From NCBI GenBank assembly GCA_019239775.1, contig JAFAZN010000260.1, forward strand, positions 1 through 54,217: a DNA stretch of 54,217 nt. The letters are read 5' to 3'. The notes beneath the pieces were generated by a model. That model ran no database searches and was not told where the DNA came from. It saw only the letters and a list, made by a program, of their open reading frames with translations. The translations under genes and the position numbers were made by a program. The DNA comes from Chloroflexota bacterium. GTDB lineage: Bacteria; Chloroflexota; UBA6077; CF-72. This document shows, piece by piece, positions 16,138 to 25,205 of the stretch (positions within the stretch are counted from its first letter, which is position 1; each line of letters starts with the position of its first letter).

Positions 16138-17215
16138 CGACCTCGGGTACGCGCTCGGTGGGTGGTGGCGCTTGGCCTGGCAGTTCGATGCGTCTCGGCG
16201 GTTTGGGCTGCGGGTAGGCGTAGTCCAGGACAACCTTGATCGCGGCCGCGATTGGGACTGCCAGGATCATGCCTAATACCCCGCCGATGCGCTCTCCAGT
16301 GAGCACCGCAAAGATCGTGACCAGCGGATGCACGTGAACGGCGCGGCCGACGACGATCGGCATAACCAACTGGTCTTCCACCTGACGCAGGACGAAATAG
16401 ACGATGGCTAGCTCGGCGGCTTGGGGCGCACCGCCCTGCGCGAATCCAATCGTGCAAGCGATCGCGCCGGCGGCAATGGGGCCGATCAGCGGAATGATCT
16501 CCAGAAGGCCCGTCAGAATGGCGACCCAGAGGGCGTAGGGGAGGTGGAAGCCCCACTCGAGGATCGAGAACGTCACGATGGACATCAGACAGATCAAGAG
16601 CAGCTGGCCACGGAGGTAGCGGCCGAGCACGCGGTGGATCTCGTCGGAGATGCGCTCGATGTGTGCGCGATGGTCGAGCGGAACAAAACGCAGCACGTAG
16701 CGGAAGAAGGTGTGGCCGTCCATGAGCATGTACGCCAGGCTCAGGAACACGAGAACCAGGCCGAGCAGCAGCTCGAAGCCGACCGAGACGGCCTGTATAG
16801 CCTGGCTAGGCGTTCCAAGTTCGTCCCGCAGCGCGACGTCCAAACGACGGCCAAGATCGCGTGACGAGGTGCTCTGGCCGAGCAGGTCAATGTTGGCGCC
16901 GCCGGTGAGCTTTTCGACAACCGACTCGATGATGCTCGGGCCTTCGCGCTCCAACGCGCGGAGCTCGGCATTGAGGCGTGCGCCCGCCAACCACAGCAAG
17001 CCGCCGATAGCGACGAGCACCACGAGGAAAACGCCGAAGGCGACGAGCCGGCGTGGCGCGCCGCTGCGGTCGGCGAGTTCGTCCACAAGGGGGTTGAGCA
17101 CGTAGGCCAGAATTGCGGCGATGATGAATGGCGGCAGCACGCCACGCGCGACCCACAGCAGGGTCACCAGAGCGGCCAGGACCAGCCACTTCGACACACT
17201 TGTGCCGAAAATCAC
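16127..17215 (-). CDS. AI-2E family transporter (PerM/TqsA-like)
   Basis: 362 residues with about eight transmembrane segments in the family pattern: two N-terminal helices, a third helix, a soluble helical stretch (about 85-140), then a C-terminal half with the conserved PYALWVAILTGLLEIIPLIGP and a final GGVLGMILAVPIAAAIKVVLDY. Members export small molecules (quorum signal AI-2, auxin-like compounds) or act as Na+/H+ antiporters; the substrate here is unknown. GTG start, 6 nt after a TAGACT box on the minus strand. Confidence 0.88.
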   Translation of the reverse strand: MIFGTSVSKWLVLAALVTLLWVARGVLPPFIIAAILAYVLNPLVDELADRSGAPRRLVAFGVFLVVLVAIGGLLWLAGARLNAELRALEREGPSIIESVVEKLTGGANIDLLGQSTSSRDLGRRLDVALRDELGTPSQAIQAVSVGFELLLGLVLVFLSLAYMLMDGHTFFRYVLRFVPLDHRAHIERISDEIHRVLGRYLRGQLLLICLMSIVTFSILEWGFHLPYALWVAILTGLLEIIPLIGPIAAGAIACTIGFAQGGAPQAAELAIVYFVLRQVEDQLVMPIVVGRAVHVHPLVTIFAVLTGERIGGVLGMILAVPIAAAIKVVLDYAYPQPKPPRRIELPGQAPPPTERVPEVATH

Positions 17216-17221
17216 GGTTGA

Positions 17222-17231
17222 AGTCTACGAT
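17222..17231. promoter_or_regulatory. Overlapping divergent -10 boxes
   Basis: In AGTCTACGAT the plus strand reads TACGAT (17226-17231, 8 nt before ATG 17240) and the minus strand reads TAGACT (17227-17222, 6 nt before GTG 17215). Only 24 bp separate the two start codons, so both promoters share the CTA core. Confidence 0.6.
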
Positions 17232-17239
17232 TGGAGTTA

Positions 17240-18025
17240 ATGGTCGAGGTACGCGATGTCTCGGGCGCGGGTGAGCTGCGTGCCTGCCAGGAGCTGCAGC
17301 GCAAGGCCTGGGGCATCACGGAGGATGGCTATGTCGTCCCGGTGGCGACCATGGCCGCCGCTCAGAAGGTTGGCGGGCTGATCCTCGGCGCCTTCGACGA
17401 GCCCGACCGAGGCCTGATCGGCTTCGCGTTCGCCTTTCTTGGCAAACTCGACAACCGTCTGGTGCTCTGGTCGCAGCTGACTGGCGTGCACCCGGCGCAC
17501 CAGAGCACCGGCGTGGGCCGCCAGTTGAAACTCGAACAGCGGCGCCGGGCCAAGGAGATGGGCTTAGAGGCAGTCGCCTGGGCGTTCGATCCGCTCCAGG
17601 CGAGCAATGCCGCCTTCAACCTTGGCGTGCTCGGCGCCTCGGCGCACAGATACGAGCCCGACATGTACGGCTCGCGCACCGACGCGCTCAACGTTGGTCT
17701 GGCGACGGACCGCCTGATCGCAGAGTGGGAGACGAGCGGCGAGCCGCACGGTCACACCAGCAGGTGGCCCGACGCGGTGGAACTGATCGCCAGCGACGCC
17801 AGTCTCGCGATCGACGTCAACACGATTCCATCCGATGCGAGTCACCTGACGGTCGAGATACCGGCGCGCATCAGCGACGTCAAAGGGTTGGGCCCGTCGG
17901 CGAGCGCGGACTGGCAGCGCAGCGTCAGGGACGCGTTTCAGCGTGCTTTCGCCGCGGGGTATATCGCGGTCGGCTTCAGTCGAGAAAATCCTGCGCGACC
18001 GCGCTACTTACTGGAGCGCCGATGA
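17240..18025 (+). CDS. GNAT N-acyltransferase, probable D-amino acid N-succinyltransferase
   Basis: 261 residues of the COG3375-type GNAT family, usually encoded next to N-acylamino acid racemases. The acetyl-CoA-binding core is GVHPAHQSTGVGRQLKLEQRRRAKEMGL, followed by VAWAFDPLQASNAAFNLGVLGA. In Geobacillus the equivalent enzyme succinylates D-amino acids using succinyl-CoA; the assignment here rests on gene order. ATG 17240 is preferred over TTG 17231 because of the GGAG at 17233-17236 and the TACGAT box. Its TGA overlaps the start of the racemase gene (ATGA). Confidence 0.82.
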   Translation: MVEVRDVSGAGELRACQELQRKAWGITEDGYVVPVATMAAAQKVGGLILGAFDEPDRGLIGFAFAFLGKLDNRLVLWSQLTGVHPAHQSTGVGRQLKLEQRRRAKEMGLEAVAWAFDPLQASNAAFNLGVLGASAHRYEPDMYGSRTDALNVGLATDRLIAEWETSGEPHGHTSRWPDAVELIASDASLAIDVNTIPSDASHLTVEIPARISDVKGLGPSASADWQRSVRDAFQRAFAAGYIAVGFSRENPARPRYLLERR

Positions 18026-19173
18026 GTCATCAACTTCGTTCGGTGGAGCTGTACCTGGTGCGACTGCCGCTGATCCGGCCGTTCACCACGTCGAGTCATA
18101 CCAAGGACCATCTCGACCACATTTTGATCCGCGCCCAGGACGCTACCGGAGCGGAGGGGTGGGGCGAATGCGCGAGCGCCGCCGACCCGTATTACTGCTC
18201 GGAGACGACGGAGTCATCGTGGCACATCCTGCGCGACTTTCTCATCCCACATCTTCTCGGTGTGACCTGGGACCATCCCGACGAAGCGGCGCGAACGTGG
18301 CAGGCAGTGCGCGGGAACAACTTCGCCAAGGCCGGTCTGGAGATCGCGTGCTGGGACCTTTACACACGCTCGGGCGGTGAAGCGCTGGCACACGCTCTGG
18401 GTGGAACGCGGAAAGAAATCCACTCGGGCGTAAGCCTCGGCATTGAGCCCACAGTTGAAGGCATCCTCGAGCAAGTGGCGCGCTTCGTCGACCAGGGTTA
18501 TCGGCGCATCAAGATGAAGATTGGCCCTGGCCGCGACCTGGCTTACCTGCGCGCGGTGCGCGAACGCTGGCCCGATGTCCTGTTGATGGCCGATGCAAAC
18601 TCGGCCTACTCGCTCGACAATCCGGATCACCTCAGCACGCTGCGTGCGCTGGATGACCTGAACCTGATGATGATCGAGCAGCCGCTGGCCGACGACGACA
18701 TCATCGATCACGCCCGCTTGCAGGCGGAGCTTGCCACGCCGATCTGTCTGGACGAGAGCATTCACACCGTGCACGACGCCCGCAAGGCGCTCGACCTGCA
18801 AAGCTGCCGCATCATCAATATTAAAGTCAGCCGCCTGGGCGGCCTCTCGGAAGCTCGCCGCGTCCACGACCTCTGTCAGCGTCGCGATGTGCCGGTCTGG
18901 TGTGGCGGGATGCACGAGTTCGGCGTTGGCCGTGCTGCCAACGTCGCGATTTCCAGCTTGCCCGGGTTCACGCTGCCGGGCGATATATCCGGCTCGGACC
19001 GCGCGTATCGCGAAGACATCGTCGATCCACCCATACGCGCCCACCGCGGCGCCATCGACGTGCCATGGGAGCGGCCCGGGCTGGGGTTCGATGCCAACCT
19101 CGAGCGCATTCAGGCGCGCTGCGTGCGCCAGCTCCTGCTCGAGGCGGAACGCAGCACGGTTTCCGCCGCGTGA
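18022..19173 (+). CDS. N-acyl(succinyl)amino acid racemase / o-succinylbenzoate synthase family
   Basis: Enolase-superfamily enzyme, 383 residues. The catalytic set matches characterised N-succinylamino acid racemases: K164-M-K166, metal ligands D191, E219 and D244, and the second acid/base K268 (NIKVSR), followed by GGMHEFGVGRAAN. It racemises N-acylamino acids by alpha-proton abstraction; some relatives are MenC. No menaquinone gene is nearby, and the flanking acyltransferase and deacylase favour the racemase role. Start overlaps the preceding stop (ATGA); its own stop overlaps the next start (GTGA). Confidence 0.9.
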   Translation: MSHQLRSVELYLVRLPLIRPFTTSSHTKDHLDHILIRAQDATGAEGWGECASAADPYYCSETTESSWHILRDFLIPHLLGVTWDHPDEAARTWQAVRGNNFAKAGLEIACWDLYTRSGGEALAHALGGTRKEIHSGVSLGIEPTVEGILEQVARFVDQGYRRIKMKIGPGRDLAYLRAVRERWPDVLLMADANSAYSLDNPDHLSTLRALDDLNLMMIEQPLADDDIIDHARLQAELATPICLDESIHTVHDARKALDLQSCRIINIKVSRLGGLSEARRVHDLCQRRDVPVWCGGMHEFGVGRAANVAISSLPGFTLPGDISGSDRAYREDIVDPPIRAHRGAIDVPWERPGLGFDANLERIQARCVRQLLLEAERSTVSAA

Positions 19174-20330
19174 ACGGCGCCGAACTCGCTGCCGCGCTGC
19201 GGCCAGAGCTGGAGCCCCGCCGCCAGGCGATGATCGACGTTCTGGGCCAACTCGTCTCGATCGAGTCTCCTTCCGACGACCTTCCATCTCTCGAACGATG
19301 CGCATCCACCCTGGAGACCTTGTTCCGACCGTTCGGGAGCATCGAACGGATCGCCCCCGAAGGTGGCCAGGGACCGCATTTGCGGCTGACCGTTGACGCC
19401 AGGAATGGCCACCAGGAGCGGGCGGTCGCGCTGTGCCACTACGACACGGTGTGGTCACTCGGCACCTTGCAGCGCATCCCGTTCGCGGTGGATGCCGAAG
19501 GCGTCGCACGTGGCCCCGGGTGCTTCGACATGAAGGGCGGCATCACCGTTCTGTACTTCGCCTTGGGCGCTCTTCGCGAACGCGGTCTGGCACCAGCACG
19601 CCAGCTCCAGGTGCTCTTCACGTCCGATGAGGAGATCGGCAGCCCCACCTCGCGCGCGGTCATCGAGGAGACGTCGCGTGGTGCCGCGGTCGCCTACGTG
19701 CTGGAATCGCCCTTGCCGGGCGGCACGCTGAAAACGGCGCGCAAAGGGACGGGCGACTACCTCGTGCGTATTACGGGGCGGGCCGCCCACGCGGGCGTCG
19801 AGCCGCAGAAGGGCATCTCCGCCACCGAGGAGCTCGCGCGGCAAACGCTGGCGCTTCACGCGCTGAACGACTACGCGGTTGGCACCACAGTGAACGTGGG
19901 CGTGGTGCACGGGGGCAGTCGGCCCAACGTCGTCGCAGCTGAGGCTGAGGCGCACGTGGACGTCCGTGTGGAGACGCTTGCGGAGGCTGAGCGCATTGAC
20001 CGCGCGATTCGGGGACTACAGGCCCAGTTGCCTGGTGCGCAACTGGCAATCGACGGCGGTTTAAACCGGCCACCGATGGAACGGTCAGCGGCCATGGCCG
20101 CGCTATTCGAGCGCGCACGCGCGATCGCGGCAGCGATGGGTGTGGAGCTGCACGAAGGCAGCACGGGTGGCGGTTCGGACGGCAATTTCACGGCTGCCAT
20201 CGGCGTGCCCACGCTGGACGGGCTCGGCGCCGAGGGTGAAGGCGCGCACGCTGCGCACGAGCACGTGCTTACCGATCGCCTGCCGCGGCGTGCCGCGCTG
20301 ATGGCAGGACTCCTCGTCGACGATTTCTAG
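19170..20330 (+). CDS. M20 metallopeptidase, probable N-succinyl/N-acyl-L-amino acid hydrolase
   Basis: 386 residues from a GTG overlapping the racemase stop. Di-zinc site of the carboxypeptidase G2/ArgE group: H90-Y-D92, bridging D120 in GPGCFDMKGG, catalytic E154 and ligand E155 (SDEEIGS), with the lid-domain His in GRAAHAGVEPQKG. In the operon it would release the free L-amino acid after acylation and racemisation, making D-to-L conversion irreversible. The frame is open to 18900 but that is antisense-free overlap with the racemase coding region in another frame, so the longer start is rejected. Confidence 0.87.
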   Translation: MNGAELAAALRPELEPRRQAMIDVLGQLVSIESPSDDLPSLERCASTLETLFRPFGSIERIAPEGGQGPHLRLTVDARNGHQERAVALCHYDTVWSLGTLQRIPFAVDAEGVARGPGCFDMKGGITVLYFALGALRERGLAPARQLQVLFTSDEEIGSPTSRAVIEETSRGAAVAYVLESPLPGGTLKTARKGTGDYLVRITGRAAHAGVEPQKGISATEELARQTLALHALNDYAVGTTVNVGVVHGGSRPNVVAAEAEAHVDVRVETLAEAERIDRAIRGLQAQLPGAQLAIDGGLNRPPMERSAAMAALFERARAIAAAMGVELHEGSTGGGSDGNFTAAIGVPTLDGLGAEGEGAHAAHEHVLTDRLPRRAALMAGLLVDDF

Positions 20331-20347
20331 AAGCACACCCTCCCAAG

Positions 20348-20353
20348 TACGCT
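20348..20353 (+). promoter_or_regulatory. TACGCT -10 box of the molybdopterin hydroxylase gene
   Basis: TACGCT lies 6 nt before the ATG at 20360 with no Shine-Dalgarno sequence, indicating a probable leaderless mRNA. Confidence 0.5.
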
Positions 20354-20359
20354 GTCGGC

Positions 20360-22696
20360 ATGGTGGTCACTCCCCACATGCTGGGATTGCCGATCAAACG
20401 CGGCGAAGATCCGCGTCTGGTCTCCGGTAGCGGCGCATATCTGGAAGACCTCGCCCTGCCCGGTGTCGTGCACCTGGCCTTCGCGCGCAGCCCGCACGCG
20501 CACGCCCGCCTCGGCCGTATCGATGTGTCCACCGCGCGGAGCATGCCTGGCGTGCTCGCCGTACTCACCGCCTCCGACGCCGATGCCGACAGCGCGCTAC
20601 CGGCGGACCTGCCCGGCGACTGGCCGACCTTCGAGGAAGTAGACCACCGACCACCCAACAAGATCCTGGCTCGTGACAAGGTTCGTTACGTCGGCGAAGC
20701 CATCGTCGCGGTGGTGGCCACCTCGCGTGCAGAAGCGTCCGATGCAATCGACGCCATCGAAATCGAGTACCAGCCGCTACAGGCCGTGTCGGATCCAGAA
20801 GCAGCGCTCGACGCTGGCGCGCCGCTCCTGTACGAAGAGTTCGGCACCAACCTGGCGCATCGCCTCGTGAAGAGTGGCGGGAACGCGCAGGAAGCCTTCA
20901 ACAGAGCCGACGTCCAGATCGTGAAAGGCCGCATCGTCAACCCGCGCGTATTGGCCGTCCCGATGGAGACCCGTGGTGCAGCGGCAACGTTTGACGCAGG
21001 CACCGGTGAACTCACGTTTTGGGCCAGCACACAGTTCCCGCACTCGATGCGATCGAAGTTGGCCGAAGTCTTGGATCTGCCAGAGCACAGCGTGCGGGTG
21101 ATCGCGCCCGACGTCGGTGGAGGCTTCGGCGCCAAGATCGACTTCACGACCGAGGACGTGCTTACGGCTTACTTTGCGATGAAGCTGAGCCGGCCGGTGC
21201 GTTGGGTCGAAGCCCGCCGCGAAAACTTCCTCAACATGGTCCACGGCCGCGGTCAGCTGGATTACGTTGAAGCAGCCGTCACCGCGGATGGTGAAATCGT
21301 TGGCCTCAGGGTGCGCGCCATCGCGGACCTGGGCGGCAAATACAACTTCACCACGCCAGGCATCGCGACGCTGACACCCGTAGTGCTCCCGGGCCCATAC
21401 AAGACCCAAAACATCGAATTTGTGCTCGAAGGCGTCTACACGAACAAGACGCCCGTTGGCGCGTACCGCGGCGCGGGGCGTCCCGAAGCAACGTTCCTGG
21501 TCGAACGCATCATCGACATGGTGGCCAACGCGTTGAAGCTCGATCCAGCCGAGGTGCGGCGCAAGAACTTCATCCCCACCGATGCCTTTCCGTACGTGAC
21601 GCCGATGGGCACCTCGTACGACACCGGCGACTACGCGCCGGCTCTGGCCAAGCTTCTCGACATGGCGGGCTACGCCGACCTGCGCCGCGAGCAAGCAGCG
21701 CGGCGTGACGAACCGACCAAACCGCTGATCGGCATTGGTCTTTCGGGCTACCTGGAGATCTGCGCCTTCGGCCCCTGGGAAAGTGCCACCGTGCGCGTGG
21801 AGCCCTCGGGCAAGGTGACCCTGCTGGCCGGCACGTCGCCCCACGGGCAGGGCCACGTCACGCCGTTTCGCCAGATCGTGGCGGATCAGCTCGGCGTGCC
21901 GCTCGAGGACATTCGTGTGCTGTTCAACGACACCGCTCGGGTCCCCACCGGCGTAGGCACGTTCGGCAGCCGTTCGGCAGCCATCGGGGGCAGCGCGGTG
22001 CTGGGCGCCTCCGAACGTGTGCGCGACAAGGTCATTCGCATCGCTGCTGATGCGCTGGAGGCCGCGCCAGGCGACGTCGAGATCGAACCGGGCCGCATCG
22101 GCGTGCGCGGTGTCCCCGATCGTGCGACCACCTTGGGGGCGATCGCGGCACGCGCCTACTCGGGCAAAGTCCCCGAGGGCGATGAGCCCGGCCTCGAAGC
22201 CAACCGCTTCTTCAAGCCCGAAGGCGAGACCTTCCCATTTGGCATGCACCTGGCCGTAGTCGAGGTCGATCGCGACACGGGCCGAGTTCAGTTGGTGCGC
22301 TATTTGGCGGTGGACGACTGTGGCCGCGTGTTGAATCCGATGATGGTGGACGGGCAGCGGCACGGTGGCATTGCCCAGGGCGTCGGACAGGCGCTGTTCG
22401 AGGAGGTGCAGTACGACGAAACCGGCCAGCCGATCACCAGCACGCTGGGCGACTACGCACTGCCGCGCGCGGCAGATTTTCCCGTGTTCGAATTAGACCG
22501 TACCGTCACGCCCACGCCGCGCAACCCGCTTGGAGCCAAGGGCATCGGCGAGGCTGGCACCATCGGCTCGACGCCCGCGATCGCCAACGCCGTTGTCGAT
22601 GCGCTCGCCCATCTCGGCGTCTCGCACGTGGACATGCCGATGCGGCCCGAGAAAGTCTGGCGCGTGCTCCGCGATCATGGCGCCAACTCGGCGTAA
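20360..22696 (+). CDS. Molybdopterin-binding hydroxylase large subunit (xanthine dehydrogenase / form II CO dehydrogenase type)
   Basis: 778 residues. Family features: [20 protein letters not shown] at the N-terminus, [16 protein letters not shown] for cofactor binding, and [19 protein letters not shown] near the C-terminus with the catalytic Glu. The active-site loop reads AYRGAGR, not the AYRCSFR of true (form I) CO dehydrogenase, so it is a form II or other purine/aldehyde-type hydroxylase. The FAD and 2Fe-2S subunits that normally accompany it are absent on both sides. The 3' end overlaps the convergent methyltransferase gene by 22 bp. Confidence 0.9.
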   Translation: MVVTPHMLGLPIKRGEDPRLVSGSGAYLEDLALPGVVHLAFARSPHAHARLGRIDVSTARSMPGVLAVLTASDADADSALPADLPGDWPTFEEVDHRPPNKILARDKVRYVGEAIVAVVATSRAEASDAIDAIEIEYQPLQAVSDPEAALDAGAPLLYEEFGTNLAHRLVKSGGNAQEAFNRADVQIVKGRIVNPRVLAVPMETRGAAATFDAGTGELTFWASTQFPHSMRSKLAEVLDLPEHSVRVIAPDVGGGFGAKIDFTTEDVLTAYFAMKLSRPVRWVEARRENFLNMVHGRGQLDYVEAAVTADGEIVGLRVRAIADLGGKYNFTTPGIATLTPVVLPGPYKTQNIEFVLEGVYTNKTPVGAYRGAGRPEATFLVERIIDMVANALKLDPAEVRRKNFIPTDAFPYVTPMGTSYDTGDYAPALAKLLDMAGYADLRREQAARRDEPTKPLIGIGLSGYLEICAFGPWESATVRVEPSGKVTLLAGTSPHGQGHVTPFRQIVADQLGVPLEDIRVLFNDTARVPTGVGTFGSRSAAIGGSAVLGASERVRDKVIRIAADALEAAPGDVEIEPGRIGVRGVPDRATTLGAIAARAYSGKVPEGDEPGLEANRFFKPEGETFPFGMHLAVVEVDRDTGRVQLVRYLAVDDCGRVLNPMMVDGQRHGGIAQGVGQALFEEVQYDETGQPITSTLGDYALPRAADFPVFELDRTVTPTPRNPLGAKGIGEAGTIGSTPAIANAVVDALAHLGVSHVDMPMRPEKVWRVLRDHGANSA

Positions 22697-23547
22697 TCGA
22701 CGTCCACACCCTGGAAGCGCCTGCGCATCACGCCAATCGCCTCGGGATTGTTGTCCACAAGGAGAAATCGGCGTCCCGCCTCGTGGGCAGCCACGCCGGT
22801 GGTGCCGCTACCCGCGAAAAAGTCCGCCACGAGTCCACCCGGCGGTGACGAGGAAGCCACGATGCGACGCAGGATCGCCAGCGGCTTCTGAGTTGGATAG
22901 CCCGTCCGCTCTCGACCGTTCGTAGGCACGATGGTGGACCACCAGGTATCGGTGAGTCGCTTGCCGCGCGTGGCTTTTTCGGAGCTGACAAGTCCCGGCG
23001 CCATGTAGGGAATACGTTCGGCGCCCTCCGGGTCGAAGTAATAGCGGCGCGGGTCGCGGACGTAGACCAGGATGTTGTCGTGTTTGGGCGGCCACCGCCG
23101 TTTCGGGCGGCCGCCGTAGTCGTACGCCCAGATGATCTCGTTGAGAAAGGTCTCTCGACCGAAGATCGCATCGAGCAGCACTTTGGCGTAGTGGACCTCG
23201 CGGTAGTCGAGATGCACATACAGGCTGCCTGAGGTCTTGAGCACCCTGCGCATCTCGCACAGACGCGGTTCGAGGAACTCGAGGTAATCGTCGAACACGT
23301 CCACGAAGCTCTGCGAGCCCAACCTCACCGTCAGGTACCGTTCACCTCCGAATCCGGTGCGGTCGCCTTCTGCGTCACGAACGGTTTTCAGCCTCTGGAG
23401 GGTTTGGCGCTTCCCCGTGTTGAATGGCGGGTCCACGTAAATGAGGTCCACGGTCGCGTCGGGCAGTGAGGCCAGGACAGCAAAGTTGTCTGCCAGGACG
23501 ATGCGGCCACACGGAGGGGTAGACTCGCCAGGGCTATGGCCGTTCAA
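22675..23547 (-). CDS. Solitary DNA methyltransferase (beta-class, N6-adenine or N4-cytosine)
   Basis: 290 residues. Motif IV (DPPF, residues 39-42, in YVDPPFNTGKRQ) precedes the SAM-binding motif I (FFAGSGTTG, 243-251), the order of beta-class amino-methyltransferases. No restriction nuclease or specificity gene adjoins it, so it is an orphan enzyme, perhaps regulatory like CcrM; its recognition site cannot be read from sequence. The only start codon in frame is TTG at 23547, which overlaps the start of the divergent cupin gene by 12 bp. Confidence 0.88.
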   Translation of the reverse strand: MNGHSPGESTPPCGRIVLADNFAVLASLPDATVDLIYVDPPFNTGKRQTLQRLKTVRDAEGDRTGFGGERYLTVRLGSQSFVDVFDDYLEFLEPRLCEMRRVLKTSGSLYVHLDYREVHYAKVLLDAIFGRETFLNEIIWAYDYGGRPKRRWPPKHDNILVYVRDPRRYYFDPEGAERIPYMAPGLVSSEKATRGKRLTDTWWSTIVPTNGRERTGYPTQKPLAILRRIVASSSPPGGLVADFFAGSGTTGVAAHEAGRRFLLVDNNPEAIGVMRRRFQGVDVDYAELAP

Positions 23548-23955
23548 ACATCCGTCCTCGACGCGACCAACTTACACGCCCGGCTCGACGACCTCATGGC
23601 GAACCCGCCGGCCGGCTCCGCCAACGGCGCCTGGGCGAGCACCCTGGTCATGAGCGACGACATCCAAGCGTTCGTCATCGTCCATCCGCCCGGCACGCCC
23701 AACGATACCCACTATCACGAGCACGACGAGTGGTGGGTGGTGCTGCGCGGTGAGATCAACTGGCACATCGAAGGGCGGCCGGAGCCAATTCGCGCTCGCG
23801 CGGGCGACTTCGTGCTGTGTCCGAAGCTACACAACCATCATCTCGAGCCAGTTGGCAGTGAGCCGTCGGTGCGGGTAGCGATCAACACGCGCGGCGAGTT
23901 CCACCGTTACGATCGCCCCGGCTGCCGCTCCGAACCCTGGCGAATGGACGCGTAA
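23536..23955 (+). CDS. Small cupin-domain protein
   Basis: 139 residues forming one cupin barrel. The first motif THYHEHDEWWVVLRG offers H59, H61 (or H63) and E65 as metal ligands; the second, GDFVLCPKLHNHH, offers H99. Substrate unknown; the tryptophan-rich strand and PKLHNHH recall small dioxygenase- or isomerase-type cupins. The ATG lies 10 nt after TAGACT (23520-23525), which falls inside the head of the opposing methyltransferase gene. Confidence 0.8.
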   Translation: MAVQTSVLDATNLHARLDDLMANPPAGSANGAWASTLVMSDDIQAFVIVHPPGTPNDTHYHEHDEWWVVLRGEINWHIEGRPEPIRARAGDFVLCPKLHNHHLEPVGSEPSVRVAINTRGEFHRYDRPGCRSEPWRMDA

Positions 23956-23969
23956 CCCAGGAGACCTCA

Positions 23970-25166
23970 TCATGGGCCGGGTGCGCCCTCTTGGACCCAC
24001 GCGGCCAGTAGGTTGCGCTCGTCGTCGGTGATGTTGGTGAGGTTGCCAAATGGCATATTTCGCGTGACCACCGCCTGCTGATAGATGTCCTGCGCGCGGC
24101 CGACGATCTGGTCGGACGTGTCGAAGGTCACGCCATTTGGCGGTGCGGTGAAGCCAGGCTGGGTCGGCGCTATCGAATGGCAGGGCGCGCAGCGCTGTCG
24201 GATGACCGCCTGTGCCTGAGCAAACGTGACGTTTGCGCCCGAGCTAGGAGCGGCCCGCGGCGCGACGAGCACCGCCAGCACGACCACGCCCACTGCGGCT
24301 GAGGCCGGAATCGCCCACACCACGCGCCCCTGGTTGCGCAGGTTGAAGAAGTGCCGCACCCACGCGCCCAGTCCCACCAGCGCGAGCAAGATGAGCCAGC
24401 CCTGCGGATGCTGGTACGTGAACGAGAAGTGGTTGCTGAGCATCGCGATCAACACGGGCAGAGTCAGGTAGTTATTGTGAATCGAGCGTTGCTTGCCGCG
24501 AATGCCGTAGATCGCCTCTGGCTCGCGACCCTGTTGCTTGGCTCTGACGAGCTCTTTCTGGCCAGGGATGATAATGAACAGGACGTTGGCCGCCATCCAC
24601 GTGCCGATCATCGCGCCAACCTGCAGGTACGCGGCGCGCGGGCTCAGGACGTGGCTGACACCGAACGCCGTTAGCGCTATCACCACTGCAATCGCCGCCG
24701 CCAGTAATCTGCCACGACGTTCGAGGATGCGGCACAACCCGTCGTACACGTGCCAGGCGGCAATGAGGATCGCCAGGCTGATCAGCACCGCGACCCAGGC
24801 AGGGATGTCCGCCACGCTGCGATCCACCAGGTAGGTGTTCGCGTTGGCGTAGTACAGCACGATCAGCAGCCCAAAGCCGCTGAGCCACGTCGTGTACGCC
24901 TCCCACTTGAACCAGTGCAGGGGACTCGGCAGGGCTCTCGGTGCAACGCGGTACTTCTCGACGCGATAGAAGCCGCCGCCGTGGATCTCCCACGCCTCGC
25001 CGCCGACGCCCGCCTCCTCAGCGTCTGGGTTCTTCGGCTCGATGAGGTGGTAGTCCAGCGCGATGTAGTAGAAGGACGTGCCGATCCAAGCCATCGCCGC
25101 GGTGACATGCAGCCAGCGAATGAGCAGATTGCCCCACTCCAGCGCATAGGCCCAAAGTTCGGTCAC
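23970..25166 (-). CDS. puuD: PuuD-type cytochrome c-linked urate oxidase (urate hydroxylase)
   Basis: 398 residues: eight or so transmembrane helices followed by a C-terminal cytochrome c domain. Membrane part shows LIRWLHVTAAMAWIGTSFYYIALDYHL and EIHGGGFYRVEKY typical of PuuD. The haem site is C326-A-P-C329-H330 with distal M371 (NMPFGN). PuuD oxidises urate to 5-hydroxyisourate and passes electrons to the respiratory chain without making H2O2. A purine-degradation role fits the nearby molybdenum hydroxylase, though other purine genes are missing. GTG start, 8 nt after TACGCT on the minus strand. Confidence 0.9.
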   Translation of the reverse strand: MTELWAYALEWGNLLIRWLHVTAAMAWIGTSFYYIALDYHLIEPKNPDAEEAGVGGEAWEIHGGGFYRVEKYRVAPRALPSPLHWFKWEAYTTWLSGFGLLIVLYYANANTYLVDRSVADIPAWVAVLISLAILIAAWHVYDGLCRILERRGRLLAAAIAVVIALTAFGVSHVLSPRAAYLQVGAMIGTWMAANVLFIIIPGQKELVRAKQQGREPEAIYGIRGKQRSIHNNYLTLPVLIAMLSNHFSFTYQHPQGWLILLALVGLGAWVRHFFNLRNQGRVVWAIPASAAVGVVVLAVLVAPRAAPSSGANVTFAQAQAVIRQRCAPCHSIAPTQPGFTAPPNGVTFDTSDQIVGRAQDIYQQAVVTRNMPFGNLTNITDDERNLLAAWVQEGAPGP

Positions 25167-25174
25167 TGGCGCAT

Positions 25175-25180
25175 AGCGTA
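25175..25180 (-). promoter_or_regulatory. TACGCT -10 box of puuD
   Basis: On the minus strand TACGCT lies 8 nt before the GTG at 25166, without a Shine-Dalgarno sequence. Confidence 0.5.
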
Positions 25181-25205
25181 CCCGTCACATTCGCCCCACA
25201 GGCGC

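Noticed and set aside
18022..19173. menC (o-succinylbenzoate synthase of menaquinone synthesis)
   Set aside because: The families overlap in sequence, but no men genes adjoin it and the acyltransferase/deacylase neighbours fit the amino acid racemase role better.
20777..22363. 528-residue minus-strand frame opposite the molybdopterin hydroxylase
   Set aside because: Antisense to a strongly conserved gene; His/Arg-rich and featureless.
20360..22696. True CO dehydrogenase (coxL form I)
   Set aside because: The active-site loop is AYRGAGR rather than AYRCSFR, and coxM and coxS are absent.
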